64,000 nt of DNA. Origin: Procambarus clarkii. Its lineage: Eukaryota > Arthropoda > Malacostraca > Decapoda > Cambaridae. This document shows positions 43,690 to 54,774 of this stretch, one piece after another. A program made the translations under genes and the position numbers. The stretch lies in assembly GCF_040958095.1 (NCBI RefSeq), contig NC_091152.1:19266381-19330380 (forward strand), written 5' to 3'. Numbering within the stretch: the first letter of the stretch is position 1; each line of letters opens with the position of its first letter. Under the pieces are notes generated by a model that saw only the letters and a program-made list of their open reading frames with translations, had not been told where the DNA came from and did not search any database.

Positions 43690-44045
43690 AACTTTACCTG
43701 AATTTACCTGAGGGCCACTAACCCTAGTATCCTCGACAAGGACAGGAAGCCGGCGGCTTGTCGAAGGTCCCCCTATATGCCTTGATGATATTCTCCAGTT
43801 GTCCTTTAAAAGTTACCAGAGTTTTGTCATTTACGGCTGTGGCGGGTAGGCGGTTCCATGGGTAAACCCTGTGTGTGGAAAAGCATCTGGTGTTCTCAGT
43901 CCAAGATTGTGGCTTGTTGAGCTTGTAACTGCTGCTCCTTGTTAGTGTTACAAATGACCCTTTGAAGACATTCTCCGGGTCAACATTCAGCAAATTGTTC
44001 AGTATTCTATAAGTTTCAATGAGATCTCCCATCTCATGCCTGGTT
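43690..44045 (-). mobile_element. LINE-3-type C terminus
   Basis: The - strand reads RHEMGDLIETYRILNNLLNV, SSYKLNKPQSWTENTRCFST and YPWNRLPATAVNDKTLVTF, the C terminus of a CR1-like LINE, followed by GTCGAGGATACTAGGGTTAG in the 3' UTR. The coding strand runs directly into the next tandem array. Confidence 0.85.
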
Positions 44046-45285
44046 AACAGTGTTGTTAGCCCTGTGGCCCTCAACCGTTACCTCTGGCATGATTTATGTT
44101 GTCTGGTTAACAGTGTTGTTAGCCCTGTGGCCCTCAGCCGTTACCTCTGGCATGATTTATGTTGTCTGGTTAACAGTGTTGTTAGCCCTGTGGCCCTCAA
44201 CCGTTACCTCTGGCATGATTTATGTTGCCTGGTTGAAAGCGTTGTTAGCCCTGTGGCCCTCAACCGTTACCTCTGGCATGATTTATGTTGCCTGGTTAAC
44301 AGTGTTGTTAGCTCTGTGGCTCTCAGCCGCTCCTGGTGCCACAGTTGACTTTCCTCTGGCATGATTTATGTTGCCTGGTTAACAGTGTTGTTAGCTCTGT
44401 GGCCCTCAGCCGCTCCTGGTGCCACAGTTGACTTACCTCTGGCATGATTTATGTTGCCTGGTTAACAGTGTTGTTAGCTCTGTGGCCCTCAGCCGCTCCT
44501 GGTGCCACAGTTGACTTTCCTCTGGCATGATTTATGTTGCCTGGTTAACAGTGTTGTTAGCTCTGTGGCCCTCAGTCGCTCCTGGTGCCACAGTTGACTT
44601 ACCTCTGGCATGATTTATGTTGCCTGGTTAACAGTGTTGTTAGCTCTGTGGCCCTCAGCCGCTCCTGGTGCCACAGTTGACTTTCCTCTGGCATGATTTA
44701 TGTTGCCTGGTTAACAGTGTTGTTAGTTCTGTGGCCCTCAGCCGCTCCTGGTGCCACAGTTGACTTACCTCTGGCAGGATTTATGTTGCCTGGTTAACAG
44801 TGTTGTTAGCTCTGTGGCCCTCAGCCGCTCCTGGTGCCACAGTTGACTTTCCTCTGGCATGATTTATGTTGCCTGGTTAACAGTGTTGTTAGCTCTGTGG
44901 CCCTCAGCCGCTCCTGGTGCCACAGTTGACTTACCTCTGGCATGATTTATGTTGCCTGGTTAACAGTGTTGTTAGCCCTGTGGCCCTCAGCCGCTCCTGG
45001 TGCCACAGTTGACTTACCTCTGGCATGATTTATGTTGCCTGGTTAACAGTGTTGTTAGCCCTGTGGCCCTCAGCCGCTCCTGGTGCCACAGTTGACTTTC
45101 CTCTGGCATGATTTATGTTGCCTGGTTAACAGTGTTGTTAGCTCTGTGGCCCTCAGCCGCTCCTGGTGCCACAGTTGACTTACCTCTGGCATGATTTATG
45201 TTGCCTGGTTAACAGTGTTGTTAGCCCTGTGGCCCTCAGCCGCTCCTGGTGCCACAGTGGACTTACCTCTGGCAGGATTTTGAGT
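44041..45285. repeat. 61/83-bp minisatellite grown from LINE sequence
   Basis: Four units of about 61 bp are followed by about 12 of 83 bp. All share CTGGTTAACAGTGTTGTTAG and GGCATGATTTATGTTGCC. The 83-bp form adds CTCCTGGTGCCACAGTTGAC. On the - strand the first unit continues the LINE-3 coding frame (RATGLTTLLTR), so LINE sequence is part of the unit. Confidence 0.92.
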
Positions 45286-45654
45286 GGCGCTGCCTAATAA
45301 ACTCGCCCCTCGGGGCAAAATTAACAAAAAAATTACATTGGGTTATTTTTGTTCGTGCGCTACTGCCTGTTATGTAACATATATTGAGTGTTGGAGTTAG
45401 ACTGCGAGGTCCTCATCTACATCAATGTTGTGTAATGTAATGTTATTAATGTGGTAGTTGTGGTGGTGGTTGTGATGCCCCACATGCAAGGTCTTCCATT
45501 TGTCAATATTAACAAGCGTTTGTCAGTCTTCTGACCATGTGTGGCGTTCTTGTAGATCTGTTTATAAGACTTCAATATCATTATCAGTCCCCACTTTACC
45601 ATAAATCTTTGTTGTGTCGTCTGCAAATTTGATGATGTGGTTTGTGATATTCTC
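45286..45654. other. Spacer, no gene supported
   Basis: Includes AATAAACTCGCCCCTCGGGGC with a short hairpin. The region 45440-45640 may be LINE-derived, but I cannot place it. Confidence 0.35.
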
Positions 45655-46235
45655 ATGTACTCACCTAGTTGTGCTTGCGGGGGTTGAGCTCTGGCTCTTT
45701 GGTCCCACCTCTCAACCGTCAATCAACAGGTGTACAGATTCCTGAGCCTATCGGGCTCTATCATATCTACACTTGAAACTGTGTATGGAGTCAGCCTCCA
45801 CCACATCACCCCCTAATGCATTCCATTTGTCAACCACTCTGACACTAAAAAAGTTCTTTCTAATATCTCTGTGGCTCATTTGGGCACTCAGTTTCCACCT
45901 GTGCCCCTAGTGCGTGTTCCCCTTGTGTTAAATAGACTGTCTTTATCTACCCTATCAATCCCCTTCAGAATCTTGAATGTGGTGATCATGTCCCCCCCTA
46001 ACTCTTCTGTCTTCCAGCGAAGTGAGGTTCAATTCCCGCAGTCTCTCCTCGTAGCTCATACCTCTCAGCTCGGGTACTAGTCTGGTGGCAAACCTTTGAA
46101 CCTTTTCCAGTTTAGTCTTATCCTTGACTAGATATGGACACCATGCTGGGGCTGCATACTCCAGGATTGGCCTGACATATGTGGTATACAAAGTTCTGAA
46201 TGATTCTTTACACAAGTTTCTGAATGTATGTGACT
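45655..46235 (-). mobile_element. LINE-1 family (CR1-like) 3' half, 5'-truncated
   Basis: From 46235 down, the - strand reads FRNLCKESFRTLYTTYVRPI, LEYAAPAWCPYLVKDKTKLE and LRELNLTSLEDRRVRGG, then the C terminus and the 3' tail CTCACCTAGTTGTGCTTGCG. It is close to the copy at 28912-29480. Confidence 0.88.
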
Positions 46236-46403
46236 GATGATTATGACACGAGGGTTGGTCCCAAGATGGCCGCCTGTGGTACACCACTTACCACATTCCT
46301 CCAGTCACATCCATTCTCACTTAGCACCACTCTTTGTTTTCTCTCTTATAACCATTCTAATATTCTTCCATTTATTCCATGTCGGATTTATTCCATCATT
46401 TAG

Positions 46404-46650
46404 GGAGCCGGTCGGCCGAGCGGACAGCACGCTGGACTTGTGATCCTGGGTTCGATCCCAGGCGCCGGCGAGAAAAAAACAATGGGCAGAGTTTCTTTCA
46501 ACCTATGCCCCTGTTACCTAGCAGTAAAATAGGTACCTGGGAGTTAGTCAGCTGTCACGGGCTGCTTCCTGGGGGTGGAGGCCTGGTCGAGGACCGGGCC
46601 GCGGGGACACTATATAAAGCCCCGAAATCATCTCAAGATAACCTCAAGAT
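46404..46650 (+). mobile_element. SINE-A
   Basis: Full-length copy with a TATAA-like insertion (CACTATATAAAGCCC) in the body and a run of A after the B box. Confidence 0.92.
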
Positions 46651-46782
46651 GTCCATGTAATTTCCTTGTCAGTGTTTCCTGTGGGACCTTATCAAAAGCT
46701 TTAGCAAAATCCATGTGTATAATAAATCAAGCGGAAGTTCTTTGTCTGAGTAACTGGTTACCGTTTCCAAAAATGTGAGCAG

Positions 46783-46993
46783 GTTTGTAAGGCAGGATCT
46801 ATATTTAGAGCAGGTTTGTAAGGCAGGATCTATATTTAGAGCAGGTTTGTAAGGCAGGATCTATATTTAGAGCAGGTTTGTAAGGCAGGATCTATATTTA
46901 GAGCAGGTTTGTAAGGCAGGATCTATATTTAGAGCAGGTTTGTAAGGCAGGATCTATATTTAGAGCAGGTTTGTAAGGCAGGATCTATATTTA
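46783..46993. repeat. 29-bp tandem repeat inside LINE reverse transcriptase, 7 units
   Basis: The unit is GAGCAGGTTTGTAAGGCAGG plus ATCTATATT. On the - strand the unit codes YRSCLTNLL, a piece of the LINE fingers domain, so this is local amplification of LINE coding sequence. Confidence 0.93.
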
Positions 46994-47203
46994 ACACACC
47001 AACGTTCTGTCGATTTTAGAAGATTGTTCAGTGAAAGATGGGGAGTGATTCCCGCCCTTAGGACTCTCTCCAGGAGCTTGCAGGTGTGTCGTGTCATGCT
47101 GATTCTCTGGTTATTCTCACCTGAACTCTTTCTCCCTTTTTTAAATTGGGTTGACATTTGTATGCTTTCAATCTAGGGGGACTTTTGTGAAAAGTGATTT
47201 CAG

Positions 47204-47461
47204 TGGTTATCTTGAGATGATGAGATCTTGAGATGATTTCGGGGCTTTAGAGTCCCCGCGGCCCGGTCCTCGACCAGGCCTCCACCCCCAGGAAGCAGCC
47301 CGTGACAGCTGACTAACACCCAGGTACCTATTTTACTGCTAGGTAACAGGGGGCATAGGGTGAAAGAAACTCTGCCCATTGTTTCTCGCCGGCGCCTGGG
47401 ATCGAACCCAGGACCACAGGATCACAAGTCCAGTGTGGTGTCCGCTCGGCCGACCTGCTCC
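47204..47461 (-). mobile_element. SINE-A nested in LINE-3
   Basis: Full-length copy; its tail GATGATGAGATCTTGAGATG is partly duplicated. Confidence 0.9.
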
Positions 47462-47645
47462 CGACCGGTGGTGGGTACAGTTCTTCTGCCAGTTCCTCTA
47501 CGACTCTTTTACAATTCTTTTTGAATTGTATTCCATCTACAACTGCGGCTTTTGAGTCTTTTTAGTTTGTCATTGTTATTCCGGATTATTTCGCGTGTTA
47601 TTTTTATATTCGTAAATCCATTCTCTTCTCCTTGAGACATTCGTG

Positions 47646-47739
47646 TTTACTAGTTGTGTTTTTGCGGGGGTTGAGCTTTGCTCTTTCGGCCCGCCTCTCA
47701 ACTGTCAATCAACTGTTTACTAACTACTAACTTACTAAC

Positions 47740-47772
<33 letters not shown>

Positions 47773-47974
47773 CCCACACCACCCACACACACACACACCC
47801 CAGGAAGCAGCCCGTGACAGCTGACTAACTCCCAGGTACCTATTTACTGCTAGGTAACAGGGGCACTTAGGGTGAAAGAAACTTTGCCCATTTGTTTCTG
47901 CCTCGTGCGGGAATCGAACCCGCGCCACAGAATTACGAGTCCTGCGCGCTATCCACCAGGCTACGAGGCCCCCC
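47646..47974 (-). mobile_element. SINE-C: tRNA head plus LINE-1 tail
   Basis: The - strand head GCCTCGTAGCCTGGTGGATA has a B box GGGTTCGATTCCC, and its first seven bases GCCTCGT pair with ACGAGGC after the B box, as in a tRNA acceptor stem. The body shares AGGTACCTGGGAGTTAGTCA with SINE-A. After a poly(A) stretch (T run at 47741-47772) the tail GTTGATTGACAGTTGAGAGG is the LINE-1 3' end. It is nested in LINE-3. Confidence 0.88.
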
Positions 47975-48044
47975 TCGTGTGGGTGATGGGATGTTATCTA
48001 ACCTTTCTAGTGTGAACACTGACGTCAAATAGTCATTTAATGTG

Positions 48045-48176
48045 CAGGCGATGAGTCACAATAACGTGGCTGAAGTATGTTGACCAGACCACACACTAGA
48101 AGGTGAAGGGACGACGACGACGTTTCGGTCCGTCCTGGACCATTCTCAAGTCCATTGTGGATCAAGTCAAGTCGGT
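48045..48176 (+). mobile_element. PalR-1, copy 3, nested in LINE-3
   Basis: Starts CAGGCGATGAGTCACAATAA and includes the GACGACGACGACGTTTCGGT core. It is flanked by a perfect 12-bp repeat TCATTTAATGTG (48033-48044 and 48177-48188). The second palindrome arm is mostly absent. Confidence 0.88.
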
Positions 48177-48654
48177 TCATTTAATGTGTTTGCTGCCCTC
48201 TTATCATCCATTATAAATTGGTCAGTCTCATCTTTAAGGGGTCCTTGTTTTGGTGGTATTTCATATATAGGCATAGAACGATTTGGGATCTGTGTTTATT
48301 TGGGGCAAGTTGTCATTCATAGTTTTTTTTTCTGATGTGATATCCTGGGTGGGTGAGTTTAGCGCCGTCTTGTATATCTTATAATCTATGATGTCCGTCG
48401 TGGGTTGAGATGTTCTCAAAAGGTTTATCTTGGTTATCAATGGTTGTCTTACTGCCCGAGTTATCCAGCTTGTTAACTTTCTTTTCTTTCTCCTTTTTTG
48501 GCCAGTATTTTTGGATGAGTTCCGTGATGACTCCTTCAAGTTTGGCCCATGATGATTCCTCGCTATGTTCACCTGTTAGGTGCCCCCAGGAGATGCTCTG
48601 ACGGTCCTCCTTGATGGCTTGTGATGGAGCAGTGGAGCTCTGCTGCCAGCACCC

Positions 48655-51600
48655 TTCACCCTGGTCCTCCCCACCCTCACCCTGGTCCTCCCCACCCTCA
48701 CCCTGGTCCTCCCCACCCTCACCCTGATCCTCCCCACCCTCACCCTGGTCCTCCTCACCCTCACCCTGATCCTCCCCACCCTCACCCTGGTCCTCCTCAC
48801 CCTGGTCCTCCCCACCCTCACCCTGGTCCTCCCCACCCTCACCCTGGTCCTCCCCACCCTCACCCTGGTCCTCCCCACCCTCACCCTGGTCCTCCCCACC
48901 CTCACCCTGGTCCTCCCCACCCTCACCCTGGTCCTCCCCACCCTCACCCTGGTCCTCCCCACCCTCACCCTGGTCCTCCCCACCCTCACCCTTCACCCTG
49001 GTCCTCCCCATCCTCACCCTGGTCCTCCCCACCCTCACCCTGATCCTCCCCACCCTCACCCTGATCCTCCCCACCCTCACCCTGGTCCTCCCCACCCTCA
49101 CCCTTCACCCTGGTCCTCCCCACCCTCACCCTGGTCCTCTCCACCCTCACCCTTCACCCTGGTCCTCCCCACCCTCACCCTGATCCTCCCCACCCTCACC
49201 CTGATCCTCCCCACCCTCACCCTGGTCCTCCCCACCCTCACCCTTCACCCTAGTCCTCCCCACCCTCACCCTGGTCCTCCCCACCCTCACCCTGGTCCTC
49301 CCCACCCTCACCCTTCACCCTGGTCCTCCCCACCCTCACCCTGGTCCTCCCCACCCTCACCCTGATCCTCCCCACCCTCACCCTGATCCTCCCCACCCTC
49401 ACCCTGGTCCTCCCCACCCTCACCCTTCACCCTGGTCCTCCCCACCCTCACCCTGGTCCTCCCCACCCTCACCCTTCACCCTGGTCCTCCCCACCCTCAC
49501 CCTGGTCCTCCCCACCCTCACCCTGATCCTCCCCACCCTCACCCTGATCCTCCCCACCCTCACCCTGGTCCTCCCCACCCTCACCCTTCACCCTGGTCCT
49601 CCCCACCCTCACCCTGGTCCTCCCCACCCTCACCCTGGTCCTCCCCACCCTCACCCTTCACCCTGGTCCTCCCCACCCTCACCCTGGTCCTCCCCACCCT
49701 CACCCTGGTCCTCCCCACCCTCACCCTGGTCCTCCCCACCCTCACCCTTCACCCTGGTCCTCCTCACCCTCACCCTTCACCCTGGTCCTCCCCACCCTCA
49801 CCCTTCGCCCTGGTCCTCCTCACCCTTCACCCTGGTCCTCCCCACCCTCACCCTGGTCCTCCCCACCCTCACCCTGGTCCTCCCCACCCTCACCCTGGTC
49901 CTCCCCACCCTCACCCCTGGTCCTCCCCACCCTCACCCTGGTCCTCCCCACCCTCACCCTGGTCCTCCCCACCCTCACCCTGGTCCTCCCCACCCTCACC
50001 CTGGTCCTCCCCACCCTCACCCTGGTCCTCCCCACCCTCACCCTGGTCCTCCCCACCCTCACCCTGATCCTCCCCACCCTCACCCTGATCCTCCCCACCC
50101 TCACCCTGGTCCTCCCCACCCTCACCCTGGTCCTCCCCACCCTCACCCTGGTCCTCCCCACCCTCACCCTGATCCTCCCCACCCTCACCCTGGTCCTCCC
50201 CACCCTCACCCTGGTCCTCCCCACCCTCACCCTTCACCCTGGTCCTCCCCACCCTCACAATTCACCCTGGTCCTCCCCACCCTCACCCTTCACCCTGGTC
50301 CTCCCCACCCTCACCCTGATCCTCCCCACCCTCACCCTGGTCCTCACTGGTCCTCCCCACCCTCACCCTGATCTTCCCCACCCTCACCCTAATCTTCCCC
50401 ACCCTCACCCTGGTCCTCACTGGTCCTCCCCACCCTCACCCTGATCCTCCCCACCCTCACCCTAATCTTCCCCACCCTCACCCTGATCTTCCCCACCCTC
50501 ACCCTAATCCTCCCCACCCTCACCCTGATCCTCCCCACCCTCACCCTAATCCTCCCCACCCTCACCCTGATCTTCCCCACCCTCACCCTAATCTTCCCCA
50601 CCCTCACCCTGGTCCTCACTGGTCCTCCCCACCCTCACCCTGATCCTCCCCACCCTCACCCTAATCCTCCCCACCCTCACCCTAATCCTCCCCACCCTCA
50701 CCCTGATCCTCCCCACCCTCACCCTGATCCTCCCCACCCTCACCCTGATCCTCCCCACCCTCACCCTGATCCTCCCCACCCTCACCCTGATCTTCCCCAC
50801 CCTCACCCTAATCTTCCCCACCCTCACCCTAATCTTCCCCACCCTCACCCTGATCCTCCCCACCCTCACCCTAATCCTCCCCACCCTCACCCTGGTCCTC
50901 CCCACCCTCACCCTAATCCTCCCCACCCTCACCCTGATCCTCCCCACCCTCACCCTGATCCTCCCCACCCTCACCCTGATCCTCCCCACCCTCACCCTGA
51001 TCCTCCCCACCCTCACCCTAATCCTCCCCATCCTCACCCTGATCCTCCCCACCCTCACCCTGATCCTCCCCACCCTCACCCTAATCCTCCCCACCCTCAC
51101 CCTGATCTTCCCCACCCTCACCCTAATCTTCCCCACCCTCACCCTGATCCTCCCCACCCTCACCCTGGTCCTCCCCACCCTCACCCTAATCCTCCCCACC
51201 CTCACCCTGATCCTCCCCATCCTCACCCTGATCCTCCCCTCCCTCACCCTGGTCCTCCCCACCCTCACCCTGGTCCTCCCCTCCCTCACCCTGGTCCTCC
51301 CCTCCCTCACCCTGGTCCTCCCCACCCTCACCCTGATCCTCCCCACCCTCACCCTGGTCCTCCCCACCCTCACCCTGGTCCTCCCCACCCTCACCCTGAT
51401 CCTCCCCATCCTCACCCTGATCCTCCCCACCCTCACCCTGGTCCTCCCCACCCTCACCCTGGTCCTCCCCACCCTCACCCTGATCCTCCCCACCCTCACC
51501 CTGGTCCTCCCCACCCTCACCCTGATCCTCCCCACCCTCACCCTGGTCCTCCCCACCCTCACCCTGATCCTCCCCATCCTCACCCTGATCCTCCCCACCC

Positions 51601-52122
51601 TCACCCTGGTCCTCCCCACCCTCACCCTGGTCCTCCCCACCCTCACCCTGATCCTCCCCACCCTCACCCTGGTCCTCCCCACCCTCACCCTGATCCTCCC
51701 CATCCTCACCCTGATCCTCCCCACCCTCACCCTGGTCCTCCCCACCCTCACCCTGGTCCTCCCCACCCTCACCCTGATCCTCCCCACCCTCACCCTGGTC
51801 CTCCCCACCCTCACCCTGATCCTCCCCACCCTCACCCTGGTCCTCCCCACCCTCACCCTGATCCTCCCCATCCTCACCCTGATCCTCCCCACCCTCACCC
51901 TGGTCCTCCCCACCCTCACCCTGGTCCTCCCCACCCTCACCCTGATCCTCCCCACCCTCACCCTGGTCCTCCCCACCCTCACCCTGATCCTCCCCATCCT
52001 CACCCTGATCCTCCCCACCCTCACCCTGGTCCTCCCCACCCTCACCCTGGTCCTCCCCACCCTCACCCTGATCCTCCCCACCCTCACCCTGGTCCTCCCC
52101 ACCCTCACCCTGATCCTCCCCA
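48655..52122. repeat. 21-bp C-rich minisatellite, about 165 units
   Basis: The unit is CCTGGTCCTCCCCACCCTCA plus C, with GATCC and AATCT variants that cluster in blocks. Some units insert CCTTCA. Because the unit is 21 bp, - strand frames stay in phase and give GEGGEDQ or RVGRTRV heptapeptides. The array lies between parts of the LINE-3 copy. Confidence 0.96.
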
Positions 52123-52310
52123 CCTGGCCCCAAATGACTTTTACTCTGGGACCAAAACAAACATTAGGGTCCAAGTCTTTTCAGCAAAATAACATCTACA
52201 CAATTCCTGGATAACTTGTAACATAGAATTGTCAGGCTCCTTGTTGCCATTTGCCAGCGTAATCAACGTTGCATCGTTAGTACAGGTAACTGATAACAAC
52301 TGATAACTGA
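52123..52310 (-). mobile_element. Possible LINE-3 upstream remnant
   Basis: The - strand reads CTNDATLITLANGNKEPDNS and TWTLMFVLVPE in one open stretch next to the array that splits LINE-3. No clear endonuclease motif, so the assignment is tentative. Confidence 0.3.
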
Positions 52311-52830
52311 TCACCTAAAATTAAAATGCATAAATCCATGAAATATCTCCTGGATTTTGATGGTAATCAAAATACTGTTATATCGGCGCCCACGTCAAGT
52401 TAGCAACCCGTCCTCATAATAAAATGTCACATATTTGACGTATATGTTATCTAGCTAAGGCCAGAAATTATGTACTAGAAAGTTATAGCGGCTCGCTATA
52501 TTTACATAATGCCCCGTTTTCTGTAAGGTTAGCATATGGGTACTGAAGCCTAAATTAGGAGGACAGTGCTAATTGCAAGTATAAATCCACGAAACCTGTA
52601 GATCATCATGATACTGTTGTGATTGTTGACAGTGTGACGTCACATGATCACATTCTCTCTCTCTCCAGCCTGTGGGGTCAATAAGCACTTGTATCAGAAG
52701 GAACTTTTTGCAAGGAAAATTCGAGTCACTAATATTTGAATTACTTGTATACATCTATGAAACGTTATCAAACTATTGCGAGAATATATCACAGCCTACC
52801 TTAAATCAACTTATATTTCTATAGAGAACT
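52311..52830. other. Unique AT-rich spacer
   Basis: No coding frame, repeat or RNA gene that I can support. Confidence 0.4.
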
Positions 52831-52831
52831 G

Positions 52832-53096
52832 GGGCCAGATTCACGAAGCACTCACGCAAGCACTTACGAACCTGTACATCTTTTCTCAATCTTTGGCGGC
52901 TTTGTTTACAATTATTAAACAGTTAATGAGCTCGGAAGCACCAGGAGGCTGTTTATAACAATAACAACAGTTGATTGGCAAGTTTTCACGCTTGTAAACT
53001 GTTTAATAAATGTAAACAAAGCCGTCAAAGATTGAGGAAAGATGTACACGTTCGTAAGTGCTTGCGTAACTGCTTCGTGAATCTGGCCGCCCTGGT
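52832..53096. mobile_element. MITE with about 90-bp terminal inverted repeats, copy 1
   Basis: Starts GGGGCCAGATTCACGAAGCA and ends TGCTTCGTGAATCTGGCC. The arms continue with TTACGAACCTGTACATC and TTTGGCGGCTTTGTTTAC around a 75-bp middle. No coding capacity. The second copy is at 59396-59660. Confidence 0.88.
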
Positions 53097-53229
53097 TCCT
53101 AAAGAGCCATGGTCGCTGGGGGGGAGGGGGGAGAATCTTTTTTGCAATATATAGAGGCCATAAGTTGAGGAAATGTACAGGTTATGGTACCAGAGGATAC
53201 AAGGGGGGAGGGGGGAGTATATGGGACCA

Positions 53230-53285
53230 TACCTTGAGGTGCTTCCGGGGCTTAGCGTGCCCGCGGCCCGGTCCTCGACCAGACC
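53230..53285 (-). mobile_element. SINE-A 3' fragment
   Basis: Carries CCTTGAGGTGCTTCCGGGGC and GCGGCCCGGTCCTCGACCAG only; it resembles the fragment at 3151. Confidence 0.75.
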
Positions 53286-53582
53286 ATTAATTAGGACGCT
53301 ACAGGTACAAGGATCAGTGACCGTAAAGAGTGTGAAACCACCTCTATAGAGCAGTGAACAACCTCACTACAAGCAAGAGGCCTCACAGTTAACTACAGAG
53401 GCTGCTAATGGGCCTCTATACATGTAAGACTTGACTGTAATCATAGGCTGCTGGTGTAAGATATCTTACAAGGTGCCAAGATATCTGAAGTAATCAGCTA
53501 CCCGCGCATGTATATACATTTATCAATGTAGCCATGAATGCAAACATTAAACATGGCCGTCTATAAATTGTGTGTTATCTTC
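53286..53582. other. Spacer, nothing recognised
   Basis: No supported feature. Confidence 0.4.
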
Positions 53583-53818
53583 TTATCTTGAGATGATTTC
53601 GGGGCTTTAGTGTCCCCGCGGCCCGGTCCTCGACCTGGCCTCCACCCCCAGGAAGCAGCCCGTAACAGCTAACACCCAGGTACTTATTTTACTGCTAGGT
53701 AACAGGGGCATAGGGTGAAAGAAACTCTGCCCATTGTTTCTCGCCGGCGCCTGGGATCGAACCCAGGACCACATGATCACAAGTCCAGCGTGCTGTCCGC
53801 TCGGCCGACCGGCTCCCA
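53583..53818 (-). mobile_element. SINE-A
   Basis: Full-length copy with a small gap in the CAGCTGACTAACACC region. Confidence 0.9.
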
Positions 53819-54065
53819 ATGTTCCCAATGCTACCTAACCCAGTGTTCCTGCTATAGAAATATATATAGATAATGGATGCCTCTGGCAAAGACAGCGGGC
53901 GGCGGTAGCCTCGTGTTCCCGCCAACCGTCCCAATGTTATTCAAATTTATAATTCTCTCTCTCCTACATTGATAGATTAGTTTATTATGTCGTCTACTGT
54001 ATTTCAACATTTAACACTAATCTCCAGTCATAACTTTGTCGTCAAATGTACACGGACCAGGATAT

Positions 54066-54078
54066 ATTTATTTATTTA

Positions 54079-54120
<42 letters not shown>
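54066..54120. repeat. TTTA and TA microsatellite
   Basis: TTTA units grade into about 16 TA units, followed by the same ACAAGAAGGTACATTGGGTT flank seen at 12669. Confidence 0.9.
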
Positions 54121-54122
<2 letters not shown>

Positions 54123-54235
54123 AGAAGGTACATTGGGTTAGTGAGAATACATTGGATAGTACAGTATTTACACTCTTGTAAAGCCACTAGTACGCGCAGC
54201 GTTTCGGGCAGGTCCTTAATCTAGCAGATAATTTT
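54121..54235 (-). mobile_element. LINE-F / SINE-B type 3' end
   Basis: Contains CTCTTGTAAAGCCACTAGTA, CGCGCAGCGTTTCGGGCAGG and TCCTTAATCTAGCAG in reverse complement to the LINE-F tail. Confidence 0.6.
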
Positions 54236-54390
54236 AAGTAGGTAAATTCAATCAGAATTGATAAATGATAAAGATTACAAGAGAAAAATGCTCGAAATGA
54301 AAAATGAAAAATATATAATGCTCGTGACTGTTATTTATACATTTTTAAAGGAAGTTCTCACATTATTAATGCAGCCGATACACACACTTA

Positions 54391-54735
54391 TTGGCCGCTG
54401 GTAGCTGAGTGGACAGTGTGCGGGACTAGTAATCCTGTGGCCCGGGGTTCGATTCCCGGCGTGGAACAATAGGTAGTTTTTTTTCACCCTGATGTTCCTG
54501 TTCACCTAGCAGTAAATAGGTACCTGGGAGTTAGACAGCTGTTACGGGCTGCTTCCTGGGTGTGTGTGTGTGAAAAAAGAAATTGTAGTTAGTAACAGTT
54601 GATTGAGTGACAGTTGAGAGGCGGGCTGTAAGTGCAGAGCTCAACCCCCGCAAGCACAACTGGGTGAATACAACTGGGTGAATACAACTGGGTGAATACA
54701 ATTGGGTGAATACAACTGGGTGAATACAGCGCCTG
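54391..54735 (+). mobile_element. SINE-C: tRNA head plus LINE-1 tail
   Basis: Head GCCGCTGGTAGCTGAGTGGA, B box GGGTTCGATTCCC, body GGTACCTGGGAGTTAGACAG, then the LINE-1 tail TTGATTGAGTGACAGTTGAG and CAAGCACAACTGGGTGAATA. The last 14 bp of the tail (TGGGTGAATACAAC) is repeated about five times. Confidence 0.88.
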
Positions 54736-54774
54736 GGGCGTACTGGCAACTGTCAACAGTGGGAGAGTACCACC

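Larger units (their letters stand above)
46651..48650 (-). mobile_element. LINE-3 family copy broken by several insertions
   Basis: On the - strand the pieces read, from high to low coordinate: SWGHLTGEHSEESSWAKLEG and ELIQKYWPKKEKEKKVNKLD (linker after the endonuclease), FKKGRKSSGENN, SMTRHTCKLLERVLRAGITP (reverse-transcriptase fingers) and, near 46690, the palm motif AKAFDKVPQETL. PalR-1, SINE-C, SINE-A and a 29-bp tandem repeat split the copy, and a 21-bp minisatellite replaces its upper end at 48650. Dead copy. Confidence 0.8.

Noticed and set aside
48379-52174. Acidic GEGGEDQ heptapeptide and basic RVGRTRV frames on the - strand
   Set aside because: The 21-bp unit keeps frame by arithmetic. 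The only non-repeat part of the frame is broken LINE-3 sequence.
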